NCBI GenBank assembly: GCA_016927675.1
Contig: JAFGMF010000034.1
Span: 1-6,321 of the forward strand
DNA from: Candidatus Cloacimonadota bacterium
GTDB lineage: Bacteria > Cloacimonadota > Cloacimonadia > Cloacimonadales > TCS61
Reading direction: 5' to 3'
DNA: 6,321 bases
The position numbers were made by a program, and so were the translations under genes. A model generated the notes under the pieces. It was not told the origin of the DNA. It searched no databases and saw only the letters and a list, made by a program, of their open reading frames with translations. Every line of letters starts with the position of its first letter. Positions within the stretch are counted from its first letter, which is position 1. Below are positions 1-5,234 of the stretch, piece after piece.

Positions 1-159
1 ATCTTCAATACCCGGGGGCAACTACTTGAATCAATTACTTTTGAATCAGGATCTTATCAATATCAATGGTCTGCTGAAGGGTTGAATTCCGGTATTTATT
101 TTTACAAACTGGAATCATCTTCTTATCTGCGGATACGAAAGATGATCCTGCTGCAGTAA
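1..159 (+). CDS. C-terminal end of a secreted protein with T9SS type A (FlgD-like) sorting domain (5' end outside window)
   Basis: The first frame is open from the left edge to TAA at 157-159 and gives 52 residues. It begins IFNTRGQLLES, has a central tryptophan (YQYQWSAEG), then NSGIYFYKLES, and ends RKMILLQ. This is the usual order of the C-terminal beta-sandwich sorting domain of type IX secretion cargo (also called FlgD-like): a xNxxGQ turn, a W strand, a G-I-Y-F/V-Y-K/R-L strand and a final basic-hydrophobic strand at the very C-terminus. In that family the domain directs export across the outer membrane and is cleaved or anchors the cargo. The catalytic or binding part of the protein lies outside the window, so its function cannot be told. 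Its stop lies one base from the stop of the convergent kinase gene, and an intrinsic terminator follows immediately. Confidence 0.85.
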   Translation: MFNTRGQLLESITFESGSYQYQWSAEGLNSGIYFYKLESSSYLRIRKMILLQ

Positions 160-160
160 T

Positions 161-1501
161 TTATCTGGTCTGAAGACGATCCCTGAAAAGATCGTCTTCA
201 GCTATTTTTGGTAATGTAATTCTGAATTCTGTGCCGTTGTTCACAAATACTTCAATTTTACTGTGAAGTTGCTGGCTCAAAGCTTTGATCATATAAAAAC
301 CGAGAGAATCGCTGCTTTCGAAATTGATCACCTTTGACAGACCAACACCGTTATCAGATAATTTCAGCAGATATTGATCGGCTGAATCAATCAGCTTGAT
401 AGAAATTTCACCTTTACGATCTCCTGGAAAAGCATATTTATATGAGTTCGATAATATCTCATTGATGATAAGTCCCAACGGTATCGCTTGATTAACTTCG
501 AAAAGAATGTCACCTATATCAACTTCAGTTTTTACCTTTTTGTAGTCAACTTTATATTCACTGGTTAAGTAACTGATCAGGCTGTAGATGTAATTACTGA
601 GACTTATCTGAGCAAAATTCCCTGAATTGTAAATCTTCTCATGTAACAGGGACATTGTTCTTATCCTGTTAACGCTGTTTTTAAAATAACGCAGATAAGT
701 ATCATCATGAATGTAGCTTGACTGCAGCTTTAGAATACTGGAGATGATCTGCAGATTATTCTTTACCCGATGATTTATTTCCCGCAGCATCAGTTCCTTT
801 TCCTGCAGAGCAGATCTGATTTTATCTTCGGCATTTTTTTCTTTGGTGATATCTTTGATGAAGCCATCAAGATATATTTTATTGGATGAGATGTCCTTTA
901 CCTTAACAGCGGATATCGTTCCTAAAAAACCCTGATGATTGTTTTGCTGTAAGATATATTCCTGATCTTTGATCTGTTCATTCCGTTCTGTTAAACGGAT
1001 AAACTCGGCAAAATCAGCTTCCTTCTGAAAAAACAGATCAAAAGACTTATGCAGAACAGATCGTTTATCGGAAAACCCGAAAAGTTTTACCAGAGCAGGA
1101 TTTACTTCGACAAAAACATACTTTTTGCCCAGCTCTATCCTGAACAGGGCAAGATCAATATTCTCAGTAAATGTACGATATTTCTTTTCACTTTTTTGTA
1201 AGGCTTTATTTACCTTGATCCTGGCAGTGATATCACGCCAGAAAGTGATGGTGCAAGATTCATTATCCCATTCGATCTCGTCTGATATGATCTCAAAATA
1301 AATCTGCCCCTGCTCACAAGGAAAGCTGATCTCTCCAGGTATATTCATCGAAAGCAGTCTTTTGGTAAAATCTTTGCAGCAGGTAATATGCTCCCTGGCA
1401 TAGAGATTGGTGAAATGGATGTTGTATTCCCTGTCGTATATGATTATACCATAAGGGATTGAATCATTAATTTTGGCTAACTTCTCTTGATCGTGTTTCA
1501 T
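161..1501 (-). CDS. Cytoplasmic PAS-PAS-HisKA_2-HATPase_c sensor histidine kinase
   Basis: This is a soluble two-component histidine kinase of 446 aa with no hydrophobic membrane segment. Domains in order are a degenerate PAS (about 8-95, ending FWRDIT), a second PAS with PAC tail (about 105-222, ending GFIKDIT), a HisKA_2 dimerisation/phosphoacceptor domain (about 236-312) and a HATPase_c domain (about 341-432). The phosphoacceptor is H244 in LREINHRVKNNLQIIS, the HisKA_2 signature. The N box is IINEILSN (N347, N352), the G1 box is DNGVGL (D383, G385, G387), and GTEFRITLP closes the ATPase domain. I chose the ATG at 1501 because it forms an ATGA overlap with the upstream receiver gene, implying translational coupling. 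An in-frame ATG at 1513 would add MLPK, and neither has a strong ribosome site. The likely phosphotransfer partner is the co-transcribed receiver, and the ligand of the PAS domains is unknown. Confidence 0.9.
   Translation of the reverse strand: MKHDQEKLAKINDSIPYGIIIYDREYNIHFTNLYAREHITCCKDFTKRLLSMNIPGEISFPCEQGQIYFEIISDEIEWDNESCTITFWRDITARIKVNKALQKSEKKYRTFTENIDLALFRIELGKKYVFVEVNPALVKLFGFSDKRSVLHKSFDLFFQKEADFAEFIRLTERNEQIKDQEYILQQNNHQGFLGTISAVKVKDISSNKIYLDGFIKDITKEKNAEDKIRSALQEKELMLREINHRVKNNLQIISSILKLQSSYIHDDTYLRYFKNSVNRIRTMSLLHEKIYNSGNFAQISLSNYIYSLISYLTSEYKVDYKKVKTEVDIGDILFEVNQAIPLGLIINEILSNSYKYAFPGDRKGEISIKLIDSADQYLLKLSDNGVGLSKVINFESSDSLGFYMIKALSQQLHSKIEVFVNNGTEFRITLPKIAEDDLFRDRLQTR
170..209 (+). 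terminator. Intrinsic terminator for the T9SS cargo gene, embedded in the 3' end of the convergent kinase gene
   Basis: A perfect 12-bp inverted repeat (CTGAAGACGATC at 170-181, GATCGTCTTCAG at 190-201) encloses an 8-nt loop and is followed by CTA and five T at 205-209. It starts 11 nt after the plus-strand stop codon, the expected place for a rho-independent terminator. On the minus strand the hairpin lies before the kinase stop and has no U-run after it, so it should act mainly on plus-strand transcripts. It encodes the kinase's last residues (about 434-444), beyond the final catalytic-domain strand. Confidence 0.75.
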
Positions 1502-1926
1502 CTTCGGCAACATCTATATTTATCTTCTTGGAATTTGTCCGGATAGATGCTTAAGCTTTTTTTTTGCTTGAGTTTACGTTCCAGATTGTTCATCAGATTC
1601 TCAAGCTTTTTTTCGGTAACAGGTTTTATAAGTATTTCGTTGACGTTATACTCTTTCAGCTCTCGGATATTATTAAGTGAGTCGTCCGCGGTTAAGGCGA
1701 CAATCAGAATATTCTTATTCATACCTCTTGCCAGTGAGATATGGAAACTGGAAAATTCGGATTGAAGATCTATATCCATTAACAGGATATAAATATTATC
1801 ATCTTTTAATTCTCTCAAAGCGTCAATCAGATTATCGAAACAGGAGATTTTCTGGAAATTTGAATTCTTTCTCAAACTGGCGGTTATCTGTTTATCAAAA
1901 ATACCTATGATTATTAATTCAGCCAT
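1498..1926 (-). CDS. Stand-alone receiver-domain protein (single-domain response regulator)
   Basis: The 142-aa product is little more than one CheY-like receiver fold. The predicted phosphoacceptor is D51 in ILLMDIDL, the switch threonine is T79 in VALTAD, and the conserved lysine is K101 in ILIKPV. The acidic pocket is incomplete: the usual two acidic residues after the first strand are F10-D11 (IIIGIFDKQ), so metal binding may be weakened. There is no DNA-binding output domain, and a basic, Lys-rich tail follows from about residue 117. The start at 1926 is preceded by AGGAG with 5-nt spacing and by a sigma-54 promoter whose predicted start site lies 28 nt upstream. A longer reading from 2004 would have no ribosome site and would run across that promoter. 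The gene overlaps the HisKA_2 kinase gene by 4 nt, so the two probably form a cognate pair. The partner or output of the receiver cannot be read from the sequence. Confidence 0.85.
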   Translation of the reverse strand: MAELIIIGIFDKQITASLRKNSNFQKISCFDNLIDALRELKDDNIYILLMDIDLQSEFSSFHISLARGMNKNILIVALTADDSLNNIRELKEYNVNEILIKPVTEKKLENLMNNLERKLKQKKSLSIYPDKFQEDKYRCCRR

Positions 1927-1931
1927 TTCAA

Positions 1932-1936
1932 CTCCT
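1932..1936 (-). promoter_or_regulatory. Ribosome binding site deciding the receiver-gene start
   Basis: The minus strand reads AGGAG followed by TTGAA and ATG. This near-perfect Shine-Dalgarno at 5-nt spacing fixes the start at 1926 rather than at the upstream in-frame ATG at 2004. Confidence 0.8.
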
Positions 1937-1964
1937 GTATCCTGTTCACTTTGATAAACATAAC

Positions 1965-1980
1965 CGCAATATTCATGCCA
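1965..1980 (-). promoter_or_regulatory. Sigma-54 (RpoN) promoter of the receiver / HisKA_2 kinase unit
   Basis: The minus strand reads TGGCATGAATATTGCG. Against the RpoN consensus TGGCACG-N4-TTGCW, every fixed position matches except the sixth (T for C) and the last (G for W), and the invariant GG-N10-GC spacing is exact. Taking the final C (1966) as -12 places the start site near 1954, giving a 28-nt leader that contains the AGGAG site. The upstream neighbour encodes an NtrC-type sigma-54 activator, the protein class this promoter needs. A scan of the other intergenic region (4947-5234) for GG-N10-GC on both strands found none. Experimental support is lacking. Confidence 0.75.
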
Positions 1981-2070
1981 GCATGATAATAAGTAGTATT
2001 TCATTTATTTTGAGTGAATTAGATAAAAGGCAAAAAGAAATTATAAGTTCTATTTAGTCAGATTGACCAA

Positions 2071-2092
2071 ATTATGGCTATTCTGCCATGAT
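2071..2092. promoter_or_regulatory. Candidate upstream activating sequence (enhancer dyad) for the sigma-54 promoter
   Basis: Two 8-nt half-sites, ATTATGGC and GCCATGAT, match as inverted repeats at 7 of 8 positions around a 6-nt spacer. The ATGGC/GCCAT cores match perfectly. The centre lies about 128 bp upstream of the predicted sigma-54 start site, within the range typical of NtrC-family enhancers. It could instead be a weak terminator hairpin after the activator gene, but the minus-strand transcript has only AAUUU after it and the stem is 5 bp. Confidence 0.4.
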
Positions 2093-2121
2093 AAAACAGC
2101 AAAAAAGGTAATTCGTTAAAA

Positions 2122-3489
2122 TTAATCGGGTTCTTTGATATTATATTTTTCCAGTTTCCGGTACAGTGTTTTCAGACCAATTTCTAGAGTTCTGGCGGTT
2201 TTTACCTTGTTGCCGTTACAGTTATAATAGACAAGCTGAATGTGTTCTTTCTCGATATCTTCTAAAGATCTGGCAGGATTAGCTCTGGCAGGGGAATAAT
2301 CATTTGTCGCTGCCGTAATTTCCGGGAGATTCGTACGAAATTCAGGTGGCAGGTTATCGATGGTAGGCTGTTGATTTCTGGAGAATAACAGAATCCTCTC
2401 CAACACATTTTCCAACTCTCTGACATTACCCGGCCAGTCATATTTCTGCAGAGCATTTATCATCGTTTCAGGGAAAGTGATACTACTTAGTCTCTTGCGC
2501 TGCAGAAAATTATCTATCAACAGCGGAATGTCATCCTTTCGGTTTCTTAGTGGATCGATATGAATATTGTAGGTAGATAATCTGAAATACAGGTCTTCTC
2601 TGAATTTACCATCTTCGATCTCCTTCTTCAGATCTCGATTGGTAGAGCAGACGATTCTGATATCAACACTGATCTCATCTGTTCCGCCGATCCTTCTCAG
2701 CAGTTTGGTCTCTACGGTTCTCAGCAGTTTAGCCTGAAGAGAGAACGGCATTTCACCGATTTCGTCAAGAAATAATGTGCCAGTATCAGCCACTTCAAAG
2801 ATGCCGTATTTTCTGTTAATTGCTCCCGAGAACGCACCTTTTTCATGACCGAAGAATTCGCTTTCCAGAAGATCATTCGGGACGGCTGCGCAATTTATCG
2901 GGACAAAAGGCTTGTTTTTGCGCGGACTGGACTGATGGATTGCTCGGGCTGCCAGTTCTTTACCGGTACCGCTTTCACCGGTTACCAGTACAGAGACATC
3001 AGAATCTGCCACAGTTCTGATCTCTGAGAGCATTTTTTTAACAGCTTGAGATTCGCCGATGATTTCGGGAAATTCCTTGCGCATGATTTCCTGCATCAGC
3101 TGTTCATTTCTGATCGACAGGTATTTATTATCGTAAATTCTCTGGATGATTTTCTTTATCTCAATTGCTTTGAATGGCTTGGTAAAATAGTCCTCCGCAC
3201 CCATTTTTATCGCTGAAATAGCACCCTGGATAGAAGAATATCCAGTTATTAATATAACAACAGCCTCAGGATCAACTTTTTTCAGTTGCTTCAAAAGTTC
3301 AATTCCATCCATGTTCTGCATGATTATATCGGAGATCACAATATCGAAAGAGTTTTGTCTGTACAAATCCAGGGCTTCTTCTCCGTCAGAGGCTTCCTCG
3401 ATATGATAGCCGTCACGGGAAAGTAGATCTCTGAGACTTTCCCGCATATCGGGTTCATCATCTACGATCAAAATTCGAAAATTCTTCAT
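2122..3489 (-). CDS. NtrC-family sigma-54-dependent response regulator (receiver-AAA+-Fis HTH)
   Basis: The 455-aa product is a full-length bacterial enhancer-binding protein. The receiver spans residues 1-120, with acidic pair D10/D11, phosphoacceptor D54 (VISDIIM), T82 and K104 (TKPF). The AAA+ domain spans about 142-375: Walker A GESGTGKE (171-178), sigma-54 contact loop GAFSGA (218-223), Walker B GTLFLDEIGE (237-246, D242/E243), arginine-finger region FREDLYFRL (R297, R303) and sensor II WPGNVRELE (R357). A Fis-type helix-turn-helix closes the protein (about 409-451), so it should bind DNA and remodel RpoN-RNA polymerase using ATP. The contact loop has Ser where GAFTGA has Thr, a conservative change. 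The gene starts with an ATGA overlap with the upstream kinase gene and has GGAG 7 nt before the ATG. The kinase is its probable cognate partner, and the sigma-54 promoter downstream is a probable target. Confidence 0.95.
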   Translation of the reverse strand: MKNFRILIVDDEPDMRESLRDLLSRDGYHIEEASDGEEALDLYRQNSFDIVISDIIMQNMDGIELLKQLKKVDPEAVVILITGYSSIQGAISAIKMGAEDYFTKPFKAIEIKKIIQRIYDNKYLSIRNEQLMQEIMRKEFPEIIGESQAVKKMLSEIRTVADSDVSVLVTGESGTGKELAARAIHQSSPRKNKPFVPINCAAVPNDLLESEFFGHEKGAFSGAINRKYGIFEVADTGTLFLDEIGEMPFSLQAKLLRTVETKLLRRIGGTDEISVDIRIVCSTNRDLKKEIEDGKFREDLYFRLSTYNIHIDPLRNRKDDIPLLIDNFLQRKRLSSITFPETMINALQKYDWPGNVRELENVLERILLFSRNQQPTIDNLPPEFRTNLPEITAATNDYSPARANPARSLEDIEKEHIQLVYYNCNGNKVKTARTLEIGLKTLYRKLEKYNIKEPD

Positions 3490-4946
3490 ATATTATCTCC
3501 ATTTGAATTACTCACCGGCAATAGTATATTTATTATGGTTCCTTTACCGACTTGACTGGTAACTTTCAATTCGCCGTTGTTTTCCTTTACGATCCCGTAA
3601 CTTATATACATTCCCAGTCCGGTACCGCGCCCACGGGATTTGGTGGTATAAAAGGGATCAAACAGTCTGGACTGTGTTTCCTTATCCATACCAAGACCGG
3701 TATCTGAAAAAGAGATCGTAATGTAGTCGGTGGAATCGATCCTGGAAACTGATGTAGTGATTTTCAGTTTACCACCCTCGGGCATGGCATCGAAACTGTT
3801 CATGATTATGTTCAGGAAAACCTGCTCGAACTTGTTGGGATTAGACCAGAATCCGGGCAGATCCGGAGATTGTTCCAGCTCAATCTCAATACCTGATTTA
3901 CGGGATTTTGGATTAACAAAAAAGAGCACTTCATTGATTAGTTCATTAAAATCGATCAGAGTTTTTTCGCTGTCTGATATCCTTGAAAAACCAAGCAGCT
4001 TCTCGATAATCCCGGAAATTCTGTAAATATTTTTATTGATGATTTCGATCTGTTTTACCGAATTCGGTTCATGTTCCGGGTTAAGATCATCTAGCAATAT
4101 CTGCAGACGAGTTGAGACGACTGCCAGAGGTGTATTTATCTCGTGAGCAATACCTGCCGCAATCTGACCAACGGTCTCCATTTTCTGTGATTGCCGGAGA
4201 CGCTCCTCAATTTTTTTTCGTTCAGAGATATCGATGAAGACATTCTCCATTATATTTTCATCAACCCGAAGCCAGGATGAACCTTCCAGCCATAAATCCT
4301 TTCCTGACCCGGCTCTTACCTTAATCTCATACTGATTGAGTTTGCCTTCTTTCCGCAGGGATGTTTTTATCCTCTGGATATCATTCTCTTCAACTACCAG
4401 GGCAAAGATATTATACATATCCTTTTCATCGGAGAACCGGTATTCAAGCATTTCGGAAAAACGATGATTTGCTTCCAGGATAATGCCTTCAGGATAAGAA
4501 CAACGGATTATCCCGACCTGCGCATTTTCGAAAAGACTGCGATATTTTCTTTCACTCAACAGAAGTCTCTGATCAAGATCATGTTTATAAAAAGCAAGTT
4601 CGATCGAAGTATGTAATTCCCGCTCATCGAAAGGTTTTATGATATAACCCAGAGGATTGGTAATTTTTGCTCGTTGTAAAGTTAGATCATCAGAATATGA
4701 GGTAAGATAGATTACCGGAATTAAGACTTTTGCTTGAATGAACTGAGCAACTTGGATACCATCCAGATTACCCTGCAGATTGATATCCATCAATATCAGA
4801 TCAGGTTTCTCAGACAGAGTAACCTCGATTGCCTGATCTCCGGAAGTGCATAATGCAATTACCTCATATCCAAGACTTAACAGCTTAAGCTCGATGTCCT
4901 TGGCGATGATGATTTCATCTTCAACGATTAAAATTCTTTTACTCAA
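3486..4946 (-). CDS. Hybrid histidine kinase: N-terminal receiver, PAS, HisKA, HATPase_c (NtrB-like core)
   Basis: The 486-aa product has no membrane segments. The N-terminal receiver (1-122) is complete: E9/D10, phosphoacceptor D54 (LILMDINL), T82 and K104 (IIKPF). A PAS domain follows (about 132-242, ending FIDIS), then HisKA with phosphoacceptor H268 in GIAHEINTPL. The HATPase_c domain carries the N box around N379-N383, G1 DTGLGM (D415, G417, G419), F box FDPFYTTK (429-436) and G2 GTGLGM (441-446). The core resembles NtrB-type kinases that pair with NtrC-type activators, and the next gene encodes such an activator with a 4-nt overlap. A receiver placed before the kinase core suggests input from another phosphodonor or feedback control. 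The start is TTG (4944-4946), supported by AGGAG at 5-nt spacing and by the expected position of the first beta strand (SKRILIVEDE). It is probably transcribed from the divergent region. Confidence 0.95.
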   Translation of the reverse strand: MSKRILIVEDEIIIAKDIELKLLSLGYEVIALCTSGDQAIEVTLSEKPDLILMDINLQGNLDGIQVAQFIQAKVLIPVIYLTSYSDDLTLQRAKITNPLGYIIKPFDERELHTSIELAFYKHDLDQRLLLSERKYRSLFENAQVGIIRCSYPEGIILEANHRFSEMLEYRFSDEKDMYNIFALVVEENDIQRIKTSLRKEGKLNQYEIKVRAGSGKDLWLEGSSWLRVDENIMENVFIDISERKKIEERLRQSQKMETVGQIAAGIAHEINTPLAVVSTRLQILLDDLNPEHEPNSVKQIEIINKNIYRISGIIEKLLGFSRISDSEKTLIDFNELINEVLFFVNPKSRKSGIEIELEQSPDLPGFWSNPNKFEQVFLNIIMNSFDAMPEGGKLKITTSVSRIDSTDYITISFSDTGLGMDKETQSRLFDPFYTTKSRGRGTGLGMYISYGIVKENNGELKVTSQVGKGTIINILLPVSNSNGDNI

Positions 4947-4951
4947 ACTTT

Positions 4952-4956
4952 CTCCT
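4952..4956 (-). promoter_or_regulatory. Ribosome binding site supporting a TTG start
   Basis: The minus strand reads AGGAG, then AAAGT, then TTG. No ATG or GTG in a suitable position offers a better start for the hybrid kinase, so this site decides in favour of the TTG codon at 4946. Confidence 0.75.
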
Positions 4957-4991
4957 CAGAATAAGAAAATTGCAGAAATTTATCATTACTC

Positions 4992-5019
4992 CATATATAA
5001 ATCCACCTATCGGAGTCAA
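4992..5019 (-). promoter_or_regulatory. Candidate sigma-70-type promoter of the hybrid kinase / NtrC operon
   Basis: On the minus strand TTGACT (-35, five of six consensus bases) is followed after 16 nt by TATATG (-10, four of six). The predicted start near 4985 leaves a leader of about 40 nt with the AGGAG site. This is the best-spaced pair seen upstream of the operon. AT-rich sequence makes chance matches likely, and FCB-group bacteria can use other promoter consensus sequences. Confidence 0.4.
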
Positions 5020-5040
5020 TTAATTTATTTGCAGTAAGCT

Positions 5041-5053
5041 TCTGCGCCGCAGA
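5041..5053. repeat. GC-rich dyad in the divergent promoter region
   Basis: TCTGCG and CGCAGA form a perfect 6-nt inverted repeat around a single C. It stands out as the only GC-rich patch in the 288-bp AT-rich divergent region. Another GCAG at 5031-5034 can alternatively pair with CTGC at 5042-5045. It lies upstream of both transcription units and could be an operator. No U-run follows on either strand, which argues against a terminator. Confidence 0.3.
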
Positions 5054-5124
5054 TTAAAAATGGGACAAAACTAATTTATGATTGACAATTATTTTATGGT
5101 TTTTTCTTTTAATAAGCGTAATAA

Positions 5125-5130
5125 TATAAT
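5125..5130 (+). promoter_or_regulatory. Candidate -10 element for the receiver-PATAN-J gene
   Basis: A TATAAT lies in a very AT-rich patch about 105 bp before the start codon. The -35 position at 17-nt spacing (TTTTCT) is poor. A perfect TTGACA exists at 5082-5087 but is 37 nt away, too far to pair with it. The gene must be expressed from this region because its only upstream neighbour is divergent, but the exact promoter is uncertain. Confidence 0.25.
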
Positions 5131-5185
5131 ATTTTGAAGGCAGGTAAAAAAAATCAGGATTCTTGATTTCTCGGAGTTTTATTTT

Positions 5186-5206
5186 ATGAACTTTAGTTAT
5201 CATTAA
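5186..5206 (+). CDS. Possible leader peptide (uORF, 6 codons) before the receiver-PATAN-J gene
   Basis: ATG at 5186 opens a six-codon frame (MNFSYH) ending in TAA. It is preceded by GGAG at 5173-5176 with 9-nt spacing, a better ribosome site than the one before the main gene. It ends 28 nt before the ATG at 5235 and is in a different frame. A 6-bp AT-rich hairpin (5190-5209) overlaps it. The region could allow translational control, but so short a frame may be chance. Confidence 0.2.
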   Translation: MNFSYH

Positions 5207-5234
5207 AGTAAAGTCCAAGGTTTGGTTTTATTCT

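Noticed and set aside
1547..1910. Two plus-strand frames of 72-77 codons
   Set aside because: Antisense to the lone receiver gene; composition is that of a complementary-strand translation. Shadow frames.
1973..1986. Inverted repeat TCATGC-CA-GCATGA as a separate operator
   Set aside because: It overlaps the -24 element of the sigma-54 promoter, and the TGGCATG part explains most of it. No independent evidence for a repressor.
1927..2004. N-terminal extension of the receiver gene to the ATG at 2004 (26 extra residues)
   Set aside because: It has no ribosome site, would read through the sigma-54 promoter, and adds a Cys/Tyr-rich stretch before the natural first strand. The AGGAG-supported ATG at 1926 is better.
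2040..2045. TATAAT on the minus strand as a sigma-70 -10 for the receiver gene
   Set aside because: No acceptable -35 lies at 16-18 nt (only TTGGTC at 19 nt). The sequence is AT-rich and the sigma-54 promoter nearer the gene is far stronger. A secondary role cannot be excluded.
2820..3027. Two plus-strand frames of 60-66 codons
   Set aside because: Antisense to the AAA+ domain of the NtrC-type activator. Shadow frames.
3730..4026. Plus-strand 98-codon frame
   Set aside because: Antisense to the HATPase_c domain of the hybrid kinase, with no recognisable protein features. Shadow frame.
4846..5037. Plus-strand 63-codon frame reaching into the divergent region
   Set aside because: Mostly antisense to the start of the hybrid kinase, no ribosome site, no recognisable domain.
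5082..5087. Perfect TTGACA on the plus strand as -35 of the PATAN-J gene
   Set aside because: No -10-like hexamer lies 16-18 nt downstream; the TATAAT is 37 nt away. Left unpaired, it is not a supported promoter.
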